NCBI GenBank assembly: GCA_032622095.1
Contig: CP136062.1
Coordinates: forward strand, 6,820,001 to 6,884,000
Source: Siphonodentalium dalli
Taxonomy: Eukaryota; Mollusca; Scaphopoda; Gadilida; Siphonodentaliidae
Direction of reading: 5' to 3'
DNA: 64,000 nucleotides
Numbering within the stretch: the first letter of the stretch is position 1; every line of letters begins with the position of its first letter. The notes under the pieces were generated by a model. That model did not search any database, was not told the origin of the DNA, and saw only the letters and a program-made list of their open reading frames with translations. Position numbers and translations under genes: made by a program. Shown piece by piece: positions 31,285 through 41,109 of this stretch.

Positions 31285-31669
31285 CGTGGGGAAAATGATA
31301 TGAGATCATGGGGTTTTGTTATATGTAAAACGCGCGGACGTCATTGGCGACGTCATTGTGTTTTTCTACCAAATTTCCCGAACGTCATTTCAAATGTGTT
31401 TCTTTTTTGGTGAATTAAGATCTTCATCGACATTGCCGAAGACGATCATTAAAAACAGACAGTGTTTTTCAATAACATAACTTTTATTTTTGAATTAAGA
31501 ATTAACATATTTACAACTGGTCATGAAATTAACATATTTACAATAAATAATTGGTAATGCAATGAACATAATTTACATTTGGTAACTCATTTCATCATTA
31601 ACAATCAACATATTTACAAAATGATTATGATTTTAACATGTTTAAACAATTGGTAATGAACACATTTTA
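31285..31669 (-). other. Non-coding spacer with short repeat
   Basis: AACATATTTACAA recurs at about 31503, 31530 and 31607 within an AT-rich 3' region of the protease gene. TTTATT at 31486-31491 gives AATAAA on the minus strand. GACGTCATTG occurs twice near 31340. Confidence 0.45.
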
Positions 31670-32200
31670 TCAACACTGAAATTCACAGTAAGTCTTACAA
31701 GTTTGTGAAATACATGTTTTGGGTAATGTTTCTGATTCTTTTCGTAAGGGCTCATAGTTTCTATGAAACCAATCAAATACTTTTCTATCATTTTTGAAGT
31801 AGTCACCATCAAAATTCATTTCAACTAATACTTTTATACCATATCCGCTTTTCAAGAAATGTAAAGCAAATATGCAGTAGATACCACACACGTTTGTACC
31901 GTGATGTTGAAACCGCCCAACGTTTATTTTACATTCGATCGAATTTCTTTGAATAAATGATTTGATATATTTATCAATAACTGGTATCCCAAACGAATCG
32001 ATATATGTTGCAATGTTCCCATTGAAGAAAATTGCAACCCAGTGTTCTCCTGGCTTTTCTGACGTATGTGTATTTACTATGTATGCTTTTACATGATGAG
32101 GTTTCTCGTGTGGAAACTGGTCTTTTGCACACACCAAACCATACAATGAACAGAGGTAGGATGATTTGTCTAGTATATGCTGAAGTTCGCTAGTGTTCAC
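31670..32200 (-). pseudogene. Adenain-like cysteine protease (Ulp1 fold), start codon lost
   Basis: Virion maturation protease of the adenovirus/Polinton type. The catalytic His is in GEHWVAIFF, followed by the acidic/polar YIDSFG motif, and the nucleophile is in GTNVCGIYC; all three are in the right order and spacing. About 177 codons, normal for the family. The frame is open upstream to the TAA at 32252-32254 but contains no ATG; the position where related proteins begin (before NTSELQ) has GTG at 32200-32198, so start loss is likely. It lies in frame with, and 51 bases after, the preceding ORF. Confidence 0.82.
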
Positions 32201-32254
32201 CTTCGTAGTATTTTTAACTTTTTCACACCACAAGTCAACAAAAACCGAATTAAA

Positions 32255-32644
32255 TTAGATACAGTTTGCATGAACAACTTCTTTTATATCTTTCCAAAGT
32301 TTGAATGCCTCAAATTTCTCTTGTGGTGTAAATGATTCTATTTCTGGATACCATTGTTCCATAACTCGGTAGATGTTCAATTTAAGTAGTGCTATATCAA
32401 TGAACATACCTACCCATTGTATAGGTGGTGTCCAAAGACAAAGTAAATGTCGTGTCTGACTTGGATGATCTATTTTACATCCTTCACAATTGAGTGTCAC
32501 TTCTTTTGAAATTTGATTTTGTATTTCATGAACGAAACATTTCTCGAAAGTTTTCCGAACTTTGTCAAGGGTAGAAACATATGGAATGAAATCGAGTCCT
32601 CCAACTTCCAGTCTCAATTTTTCCTCCAAATGAAATCCATCCAT
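32255..32644 (-). CDS. Polinton-associated Cys/His ORF
   Basis: 129 codons, intact from ATG 32644. Contains LNCEGCKIDHPSQTRHLLC, a C-x2-C...H...H-x3-C arrangement that could bind zinc, and a Trp-rich hydrophobic middle. Similar short proteins with a CxxC-xDHPSQ-H motif accompany capsid genes in Polintons, as far as I recall; the function is unknown. It begins 5 bases after the major capsid stop, suggesting a tightly packed viral-style layout. Confidence 0.6.
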   Translation of the reverse strand: MDGFHLEEKLRLEVGGLDFIPYVSTLDKVRKTFEKCFVHEIQNQISKEVTLNCEGCKIDHPSQTRHLLCLWTPPIQWVGMFIDIALLKLNIYRVMEQWYPEIESFTPQEKFEAFKLWKDIKEVVHANCI

Positions 32645-32648
32645 GTTT

Positions 32649-33936
32649 TTAATAATCTGTTATTATTTCTCGCAAACAGTTGATTTCAACTTGATTATCG
32701 AACTCAGCATAGACTATCACGTTGATCACTGAAGCTAGAGCTGCAGCAAACTGAAGGTCTAACCGTATGTTACCAGTTTTTATAGGATGCAAATGTCCTT
32801 ACTCTGCTCCTTGGTCAGATGTGAGGTCGTAACCCCAGAAACAATAGCCATTCATGTATTTTTCGAGATTCAAACCAAAGGATTTGTTTTGTCCAAACAT
32901 ACCCGAAGACTGATACAGTGATAAATAAGATCTTAGCCATTTTTCTGATTCAAAGTTTGGTTCAAATGGTCGGTTATGGATGATATGTCCGTCCTGACTA
33001 ACTTCAAGTTTTCTCAGATTGAAGTGTTGGAAATGAAATGGGTTCGTTTCAATATCGCCATTCATATCTTTGTTTGATACCAAGCCTATGAAAAGTCTCT
33101 TTGGCAATTGTCCTTGAAAAAGGTGATCTTCAATTTTTGATCTAAGCCCTGCACCAATAGTGAATGTTTTTACTTCAACTCTTCTAATCGGTATTTGTTA
33201 TATTTTTCTGTGTTATTGTTTGGTTCAAGTTATTTGCTACTACTGGCATCAGCGTAATTGTACGAACATTGAAAACTGCCGTTTCAAATACTATTTTTCC
33301 GTTGGCCTGACCAATTAAAGAGAATTTTGGATTCGCTCTATTGAGACGAATTCTTATCTCAATTCCATTTGGTAAGTATTTCTCTTGTAGAAATATATCT
33401 GTGTGTAAACGACCACACAATTCTACCGTTTTACTACCTGCTATGATTGCTTGGCGAGATTTCAATCCATCATTACCACCAGCTTTAGTGTTTTCGGTGA
33501 ACTGTTTAGCGGTGTTTAGCGGTGTTGGGATTTTCTTTACATTCACCATAGTAAGCCAAGAGATTTTCCATGTAGGCTCGATAAGGATACGAATCTCCGT
33601 TTGCGTTACAAGTTTGTTATTTAGGTAAATATCGATACTACTGAACATGCTATGGAAAAAGTTGTTAATAGGCGCAATTTCATCAGTACCATCAACCAAG
33701 TTTGTTCCATCTGCTTTTGTGATTTTGAATTTCAGGTACAAATATGATTGATTTACATCTGTCCATTTTTCAGTTTGAGGCGGAATTACAAATTCTATCG
33801 GTGCGGAATTATTCAAAGAGCTAATCGGGTTATGTTCTATCCATTGTGATTCCAACATCATTGTCATTGTTGGTGGAACATCAGAAACATCTAACTCGGA
33901 CTTGCTGCATTCGCATGATCCATTTTGCATCATCAT
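32649..33936 (-). pseudogene. Polinton major capsid protein (double jelly-roll), broken
   Basis: About 425 codons from ATG 33936. The N-terminal jelly roll (SQWIEHNPISS, PIEFVIPPQTEKWTDVNQSY) and the C-terminal roll (LPKRLFIGLVSN, RSYLSLYQSSG, GYCFWGYDLT, then INVIVYAEFD near the end) match the capsid protein family annotated in animal genomes as F54H12.2-like. Two lesions: a one-base frame change near 33182-33190, and an in-frame TAA at about 32796-32798, after which the frame continues to the natural stop at 32649-32651. It would not be translated as one protein. Next upstream is the pVI-like gene. Confidence 0.88.
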
Positions 33937-34026
33937 GATTAATCAAATATATCGAGAGATCGTTTTGATTTATTTACAGGCGTTTTAATGGACTTACTTC
34001 TAACTCGTTTGCGAGAAGAATGGTCG

Positions 34027-34308
34027 CTATGATCTATTTATGCCATTTGGTGTTGATATTTTCTTTATTGTTTCCCTTCCAAAAGATTTCAATGCTTCTT
34101 TACCTTGTTTCAAAAATACTTCTTTTGGACTTTTACCACGATGAATGATATCTTCGACTGCAGCAAGTCCATGCTTGAATACTTGTTGTTTAGCAATCTG
34201 ACCAATAGGTTTTAGAAACGGTATTACTGTTCTCATTGCAGATTTGAATAGTGAACCAATTCCATGTCCATACTGTCTAGACACACCTCTATACACGGGA
34301 ATCATCAT
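34027..34308 (-). CDS. pVI-like minor capsid/core protein
   Basis: 93 codons, intact. Glycine-rich start with GHGIGSLFKSAMRTVIPF, then LKPIGQIAKQQVFKHGLAAV, an amphipathic pattern seen in the small membrane-active or core proteins that sit between penton and capsid genes in Polintons and are compared with adenovirus pVI. The ATG (34308-34306) overlaps the penton stop TGA (34307-34305) as ATGA. A second in-frame ATG follows directly, so the exact start is ambiguous. Confidence 0.65.
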   Translation of the reverse strand: MMIPVYRGVSRQYGHGIGSLFKSAMRTVIPFLKPIGQIAKQQVFKHGLAAVEDIIHRGKSPKEVFLKQGKEALKSFGRETIKKISTPNGINRS

Positions 34309-35124
34309 AAATACAAATTACTTCGGCGTCGGAATTGCAACTTTACCATAGACTTTCCACCAATAAACTGAATTGGTTTGCCAGTATCACCAGTTATATA
34401 TACATTTATGGTATCAAAGCTAGACGTAGATACTGGTACATAATGTAAGTTTTTGAATTCATGCCTAATATGTTTACCATCATGTATTCTTTTACTCTCG
34501 AATGATGTCACTCGTAATATCGGTGCTTCAACATCACTAAGAATTGTATAATCAGCAATGTCAGAATAAACACACAATTGATTATTCTCCGCATTTAGAT
34601 CAACTCCATATGGAAATGTTATCGAATGAGTAGCAAATGTGACAGTGTTTGATTCTGTTCTGTAACCAAGTTTATCCAAAAGAGCTCCGGGGAGTACAAG
34701 ACCTACTTTGGTATAACTATTGGTTGAAATTTTAACTCGTTGTTGTGCTTTGGAATGTCCGATTTCGAATTCCAGTTCTGGAATCATTCTGCTTACTGTA
34801 CTATCAATTACACCTTGTATCTGTCAAATGTGATCCACCAGAATATGCTCCTTCTGGTATTTTTAATTATATACCATTTTCTGGTTTTGAAATTACTACT
34901 TCACTTATTGGTAACTTGTGCAGGTATTGTAAAATTCTTGGAACAGAAGTTTTTATTTTTATTTTGCAGGCATCTCCAATAATGTTGTATGTTTCTGATG
35001 GTACAATTAGTTCAACCATTGCAACTTCCCAACGCTCTTTATCAATATGTATGGTTTTTGGTAATTTCACTGTGAAACAACATTGTGTGTTGGCTGGGTA
35101 AAGTGACATTGAACTATCACTCAT
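34305..35124 (-). pseudogene. Polinton penton (single jelly-roll minor capsid), broken
   Basis: The N-terminal part reads from ATG 35124 (KLPKTIHIDKERWEVAMVEL, the usual start of this family) to TAA at about 34864-34866. The sequence remains penton-like past the stop, then changes frame between about 34788 and 34810. The C-terminal part (34787-34305) contains GVDLNAENNQLCVYSDIADY and ends RRRSNLYL. Pentons form the fivefold vertices. A nonsense codon plus a frameshift make it a pseudogene. Confidence 0.8.
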
Positions 35125-35129
35125 GAGGG

Positions 35130-35387
35130 TTATGTAGAATGAATTAATGTTTTCTCAGTATTTTTCAATAATTTCAGTCCAGGTGTTGGTAGAATATAAC
35201 CTAGAGAACTACTTAGAAGAATAAGACAAAATTCGTTGTTTGCGCTGTGGATACTAATGTGTACAATAGATGTAATTATTATGATATAAATAATAATTAT
35301 CTGCGTGAAGTAGGTGACTTTTTCACCACATAACTTAAATTGTGATGGTTTATCGAGATTAATTGAATCTGAATGATTTTCCAACAT
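35130..35387 (-). CDS. Small Polinton membrane protein
   Basis: 85 codons, intact from ATG 35387, ending 6 bases before the penton ATG. One hydrophobic helix (YFTQIIIIYIIIITSIVHIS) near residues 26-45 and a C-terminal LLSSSLGYILPTPGLKLL motif. Position and size fit the small membrane ORF found beside penton in related elements. The function is unknown. Confidence 0.5.
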   Translation of the reverse strand: MLENHSDSINLDKPSQFKLCGEKVTYFTQIIIIYIIIITSIVHISIHSANNEFCLILLSSSLGYILPTPGLKLLKNTEKTLIHST

Positions 35388-35399
35388 GGTAAATTCTGT

Positions 35400-36285
35400 T
35401 TTATACTAAATTTGAAGCTGGGATCCAACTGTCAAACTTTTTTTGGATATCCAAGCCAATGAACTTTAATTTCTTTTACTGTTTTACCATCCACTCTTCT
35501 CTTTCTTTTATCAATAACTGATTCTATTTCATACACATTACTGTCTTTTATATGCTGGATTTCATGTTTGTAGAATGATCCATCAATCTCTTCACCATCA
35601 AGATCAGAAACTTTGTATGTTACTGGATTAGTTTTACAAATTTTATCAACTTTGAAAATTTCACGAGTCCAGTTTGGTAAATAACCCTTTTCAAATGTTC
35701 TTTTGGTTTTGTTGATAACTATTGTTGTAAGAATCGACTAGGGGCTGTAAAACAACATCTTGAAGTTTTATTGTGTGTGAAATACTTCCACATACGAGTT
35801 TTTAAAGTTCTTTGAAATCGTTCGACAATACTTGCTTTAGTCTCTGGATTCTCAGTTGTGAAGAAATGAATGTTTTCTGACCGCAGAAATTTCAAAAATT
35901 TTCATTTTTGAATTCAGAACCTTTATCAGCTCGAAACGACTTTGGTTTACGTTTTGAAGATTTCAAAATTTTCCTGAATGATTCGATCAAAGTTTGTCCA
36001 GATTTATCGTGGATTGGCACTACCCACGCAAATTTTGAAAAAACGTCTATCACACACAACAGATATCTGTAATTATCATTATGTTTTTTCAATTTCTGAA
36101 GATCAGCTAAATCTGCCTGCCATTGAATATCAATCCCAGCCACAATAGTCTTTCTACGTTGGAATTTTCGAATTATTGGTTTGTGTAAAGTATATGTCGA
36201 CTGACCTTGCATGAGTTTAATTTTTTATTTTGCTTTTTCGCTTCATCAAAAAGCTTCTTTACACCGCCATAACTTCAAACTTTCT
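35400..36285 (-). pseudogene. Polinton integrase (rve family), with frameshifts
   Basis: DDE-type integrase that inserts the element. The open part 36212-35892 holds IDIQWQADLADLQ (first Asp), CVIDVFSKFAWVVPI, and FRADKGSEFKN (second Asp). Past 35892 the Glu-bearing segment (ENPETKASIVERF) and a C-terminal chromodomain-like segment (IESVIDKRKRRVDGK ... VHWLGYPKK, to about 35440) are still readable but in other frames, with breaks near 35888 and 35750. The N-terminal segment (YGGVKKLFDEAKK, about 36271-36215) is in yet another frame relative to the core. It is inactive as it stands. Confidence 0.82.
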
Positions 36286-37062
36286 TCGGATTATAGAAAA
36301 TTTTAGATAACTGCTCATCTAGTATGGATCCCATTGTGTTTTTTTCTGTTTTAATACCCTTTGTTGTCAACCTATCTGCTATTTTAGTTTTTGAATGTCT
36401 TGCTTTTATAACTTTCATTGGTGTGAATCGATGAGAATCAAATCGTTTTGGTGTTATGCTTTGTACCGGAGTTTCAAAATCATCATCTGAATCATCTTTC
36501 AAATGTTTTTTAATCCAAAGCCAGCGGTTTCTGTTCCCTACAAAATATTGAGGTACATTAAGCTCGCTCAATCCTTCTGAAAAGGTTTGCCAACCTGTTG
36601 GTTCGAAACCCTTTTCTTTGTCGTACAATATCATTGATGAGATCAACAATATTTGATCCTCTAATAACTTTTTCACCATATTTTAATTGTCCATGTTCAT
36701 CAAACTTCATTTGTGGATGTTTTGAAATCAGTTGTAAAAGTTGTTCAGCTTTTTTTCTCATCTTTAACGGAATACTTTCTATCACATCCCTATGATGATG
36801 ATTAAATGGTTGTTCTGTTTTCGGGGTTGAAATAGCTCTAACTGATTTTTGAGAAGTTTTCAATTTGTGTAAAGTTGTACCATATAATTGAACCTTCTCA
36901 GATTCTGACAAATTTTGATCAGAAACTGAATTCAATTTTCTCTGCTTAGTTTTGAAACATTTTTAATTTCAGGATTAGGTGGTAATTTCGGATTAGTTAG
37001 ACTCATTCTCCATTTTTTAATGTCATCAAACATTTTGAAGGGAACAGCGACCATTTTCTTCA
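36275..37062 (-). pseudogene. Conserved Polinton ORF upstream of, and in frame with, the integrase N-terminus
   Basis: Begins at about ATG 37062 and ends at TGA 36275-36277, but needs frame changes near 36950 and 36600 to read through. Visible are KMRKKAEQLLQLI, GSNIVDLINDIVR, GWQTFSEGLSELNVPQ, and a basic, Ser-rich C-terminus ending LSKIFYNPKKV. Beyond the TGA the same frame goes on SYGGVKKLFDEA, the usual integrase N-terminal module, so this could be the N-terminal part of a longer integrase polyprotein. The function of this region is not known to me. Confidence 0.6.
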
Positions 37063-37065
37063 TTT

Positions 37066-37407
37066 TTAACCGCGAAGTATTCCAGCGACTGCTTTACCAA
37101 GCAACGGTGCTAGCATAAGAAGTGGTAAAAAACCTCCTTTCTGGTTTAAAATTTGTTTTTTTCGTTTCAAAGATGTTGATTTACTTGCAAGTTCTCTGAG
37201 GTGTCTACACCTCGGACGAAGTTTGCGTTTCTGAGCTTCTGTTAGTTTTACATTGCCTTTTAAAATATTTTTACAGCATTCTGACATGCAATCAATCACT
37301 CTCTTTGGGGCATCTTTTATCATTTTTTTCCGAAAATGAGCTGGTGCCTGAATCATAGCCATTACAAAACTACCATATTTTTTAATCAGTGGAGTTTTTT
37401 TCGCCAT
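37066..37407 (-). CDS. pX/core-like basic protein
   Basis: 113 codons, intact from ATG 37407. Very basic middle (KRKLRPRCRHLRELASKSTS), then QKGGFLPLLMLAPLLGKAVA at the C-terminus. The GG-F step resembles adenain cleavage sites, and the layout (basic DNA-binding part plus short hydrophobic tail) matches the pX-like proteins described in adintoviruses and Polintons. It is probably a genome-condensing core protein. AT-rich AATATTTATATT lies about 45-55 bases upstream on its strand and could act as a TATA element. Confidence 0.65.
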   Translation of the reverse strand: MAKKTPLIKKYGSFVMAMIQAPAHFRKKMIKDAPKRVIDCMSECCKNILKGNVKLTEAQKRKLRPRCRHLRELASKSTSLKRKKQILNQKGGFLPLLMLAPLLGKAVAGILRG

Positions 37408-39548
37408 CTTTACTCTTCAACAGTTGAATTTCAATTGATTACAAATGCGAATATAAATATTAAAGGGGCACACCAGGTTTGATATATTTTTCTTGTACTC
37501 TGCATGAGATAAATATTTTATGTGTACCGGTACCTACATGTATACCATAGTATGGTACACTTAGTGGCAATGTCCAGATTGGCCACTCGTCGTTCGTCCT
37601 TCCATCTCTACCGAATACGTCTGTCTGTCCCTATGTAGACACTTTAGGCATAGTGCGATAACTGTAACATTTTCTATTTGATTGAAACCAAATGTTGTAC
37701 AGTATATATATAGGTTTCACATCCCAAAATACAGTTCGAGTTCGAATATGGGTTTGATCCAAGATTTGTTTTCATAGTTATGGCCCTTTTTACTTAGAAT
37801 TCACGCATGCTGTCAAAACTCACACATTTTTTTTATCTGATTGACAACAAATTTGATATGTGAGATTATCAGCCCAAAATACAGATCAAGTTCGAATATG
37901 GGTTTGATCCGATTTTACACCTTTTTTTTTAATTCCAAATTTTAATTTAAAACAAAATAATTTATGTTGAATTTCCTCGCTCAATTTAACAGGCAACAAA
38001 ATATTTAAATTTATTTATATTAATAACAAAATTATTTACTTAAAACAAAATTGTCATTGACACTAATTTGTTTTAATTGTATATCATTAATTATGTGTGA
38101 TGTCCTGTTTTGAAAATAGGCAGATTGTATTGCAATAGTTGCAAGTAATATAATGATATCAATAAATTGCCATGTGAACCTGTGTGAACATCCAATATCC
38201 AGACTATATGAGTGTACCTTTAATAGATGTCATTCCAAGCAAAATCTGTTATTAATTGAGTGATGACATATGTTACAAAGCTCTAGGGATGGTTGTATGA
38301 AGGTCAAGATAAACAACCTGCTGGTTGGATAATTATTTTTTCTTATCTGTCAAATTGATTTCACAGTGAGAGGTCCTTGTGTGAATAGGGACATAGTTAT
38401 GATATTTAAAACGACTCACCCCACCCCCAAATACTTTAACCCATTCTTAAGACAAAGATATTTTTGATTTTATGTTTAAGTACCGATATATGTATTACTG
38501 TGATCATATCTTTGACCAAGTATCAGTTATAGCTAATCGCTATCGCCAAGGTATGGGTTAAACATCTGCCGATCGTGATCGGCCTCTCATTTTATATTTG
38601 GATCAAATAGGGGCAGAAATGTGAGATTTACGCATATGTACTGTATGTGAACTGTTAACATTGTGGGTTGATTTATGAGCTGGGTTTAGAACCACATAAT
38701 TGGTTGGATGGTTTGTGGGATTGACCCCTCTAACTTTGGTATTCCGTGGAAAATATGTTGTAACTAGACCAACAAATGGCCACATTTAGAATATTTCTAA
38801 CTTTATGAACTTGAAGTACCAGTTGTAAAATTATTCAATCATGTGAGATTGATGCCACATGGACATCCATGTTGGTCGGTTAATAGAGGTTTATCGTCGT
38901 TTCAGCTGCTATGCCATGTCACAACATCAGTTTTAGTGGTTGAATGACCACACTAAAAGTTAATTGCCCACCCCACCAAACGGGCACCCAAGTTGGTCAG
39001 CTTTGGTTCGTTAATTAAGCTAGCTTATGTTCATATTAGTGTTATATGCAAGAGTACCTATAGGAGACTCGCATATATAAGACAATGCATTGGCACAGGT
39101 TTTCGAAAAAAAATCAGGAAGCTTCAGTCATGGAAGGGTTAATTGGTCACATTGTATAATACTGGACATGCAAAATAACTATACACAACCGCTGGTGTTA
39201 GTGTTTTAAAAATTGGAAAACAAGTTATGTAATTAGTCATAGTTTTGCCTAAACAAGGAACTGGCTGAGGTCAAGCACATGTAGCTACATTGCTACACAA
39301 ACTATGCAGTCAGCTGACTGTGGCAGTACATTGCGTCTTTATTCAGACATAACATATCCACGATGGGGAAGCACGTGGTTTTGAGGTTGGTGAGTACCAC
39401 ACATTAAACATTTCCAGACGCACAAAATCATAATATACGGGGAACTGACACAAAACATAGCAATTTGACTGATACGAGCATATGCTGGTTTATTTTTTAA
39501 ACAAGTTGATACCTTATTTGTTCAGAAATACTTAGTGGTTTTCTATAA
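37408..39548. other. Non-coding, with one diverged direct repeat
   Basis: AAATACAG(T/A)TC(G/A)AGTTCGAATA then TGGGTTTGATCC occurs at about 37727 and 37876 (150-bp spacing). 38995-39025 repeats the words at 15115-15145 (GCTTTGGTTCGTTAATTA). 39060-39140 matches part of the palindrome at 58150-58430. No gene supported. Confidence 0.5.
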
Positions 39549-39643
39549 CATTCTGACCAAAGTTGGCAGTCGGAGGTGCGTGGAATACACCAGTCCATAC
39601 ATCTTCGAGAATCCTTCGACTGACAACTTTGGTCAAAATGTTA
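39549..39643. repeat. Inverted repeat with about 28-bp arms
   Basis: AACATTCTGACCAAAGTTGG...AGTCGGA pairs with TC(C)TTCGACTGACAACTTTGG...AATGTT. Confidence 0.8.
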
Positions 39644-39936
39644 GTGCAAACAAATGTGAATTTGGACATAAATGAGGTATCAGCTTCTTTTAAAAATAGT
39701 TTAGTATCTGCTCGTAGCTGTCAAAATACGATGTAATACCGGTATGTCATATCTTAGTTTATTAACTTTTTTCCTTGCTGGTTCTGGTTGCGTTTTAGAT
39801 CACTTCGGCCATTTTGAATGCGTGATACTCATCAACTGGAAACCACGTGATTCCTCACCGTGATATCGGGATATGATTTTGGTACATGAATTTGAGTTCC
39901 ATGGTATAAGTACTATACAATATATTTTCAACAGTA

Positions 39937-40554
39937 CCTTACTCGTATTAAAATTCGCGCAGTACTATTTTTCACTCAGTTTTAAATTCGCGCACTTTAA
40001 ATGCGCGTACAGATCTGCGCGAATTCAAAACTGACAAAAATATTTTCGTAAAAGTCTTGGATCTGATGACAGTTTCAGTTCTTAGTCGTTTCTGAAGACA
40101 TGTGTGGATTTTAAACACATTCGCGGTGGATTTACATCGTTTAGACCATAACTGCATCAATATTTTGTTGCATGCGATGATTGATGTTTATATGCTCCAA
40201 ATAATTATACTGCTATTGAAATAGTTATGGACTGGACATCAATGAAATATGTGTATTTCTCACAAGCATTTCAACTGTACGGTATACATGATTTGTACAT
40301 CGCTTGGCGTTGAGTAATGGTTTTTAATTTATTATATTGATTGACCGAATTTAAATATAGTCATACATGTACATGTACACACGTAATTATCTATTCAGCG
40401 TCCAACCTTTTGTAATATGTGTACTTCATTAACGTAATCCTCGATCTTGTTTTCCCTGTGGTTAATTAGTTTAAACTCAGAAGTCGTACTATTTTTCGCT
40501 CAGTTTTAAATTCGTGCACCAGTCGGTACTGCGCGAATTTAAATACGAGTAAGG
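39937..40554. mobile_element. TA-flanked 618-bp MITE
   Basis: Inverted ends CCTTACTCGTATT and AAATTCGCGCAGTAC (about 30 bp, one length difference), flanked by TA at 39935-39936 and 40555-40556. Internally GTACTATTTTTCACTCAGTT occurs just inside the left end and again near 40487, so the subterminal sequence is also repeated. No transposase. Confidence 0.75.
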
Positions 40555-40599
40555 TATAAAATATTACCGAAATCAAAACCAAAAGCAGTGTTTTTTTTG

Positions 40600-41105
40600 A
40601 CAAAACCGATTCAAAATTTCAAAACCGCACAGCACTAATCGTCACCAAACTTAATATGGATTCTCGGAGTAACCTCTACATTGGAGATTCTGATATTCTG
40701 GAAAAACATGGCTGCCAATGGTCAGTCTGGATTTTACTCTGTGTTTTAATGACTAATTCTATAGCACACCACACCATACAGGTATGGATGTTCGGAGTGA
40801 CATTGGCCTTAATGGGAGCTAACCATTTATTCCGAATTATGTTTTAAAACATGGCTGCCAGCAGCTAAATGTATATTAGATTTCAAATTTGAATTCATTG
40901 GCACACCATGCAGCCCACGACTATTGGCGAAATGTTTTGAAAATTTACAGGTATGTTTGGGAGCAATTGAATTTGAAAATATGAAAAACATGGCCGCTGG
41001 TGGTCATTTTGCATTTTGCATCACTAAATTGCTTAGGCACACCCTACAGGTCACACCCCTCATCAGATCGTCACCAAACTTAAAGTGTAGGTCGCGACTT
41101 TTCGG
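40600..41105. repeat. Degenerate tandem repeat, about 170-200-bp unit
   Basis: AACATGG(C)YGCYRGTGG, TTCATTGGCACACC and ATCGTCACCAAACTTAA words recur at about 40630, 40860 and 41060. Its composition is similar to the 165-bp satellite, but it is a different unit. Confidence 0.6.
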
Positions 41106-41109
41106 TTAT

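Larger units (their letters stand above)
30847..37407 (-). mobile_element. Decayed Polinton/Maverick (adintovirus-like) segment
   Basis: A co-oriented cluster containing the hallmark set of this class: adenain-type cysteine protease, double-jelly-roll major capsid protein, penton, pVI/pX-like core proteins and a retroviral-type integrase. Polintons are virus-like DNA transposons that normally also carry protein-primed DNA polymerase B and a packaging ATPase; neither is present in the window, and terminal inverted repeats were not found, so this is a 6-kb internal remnant. Several genes carry frameshifts or stops. The left limit is uncertain because the 145-codon ORF is unrecognised. Confidence 0.88.
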
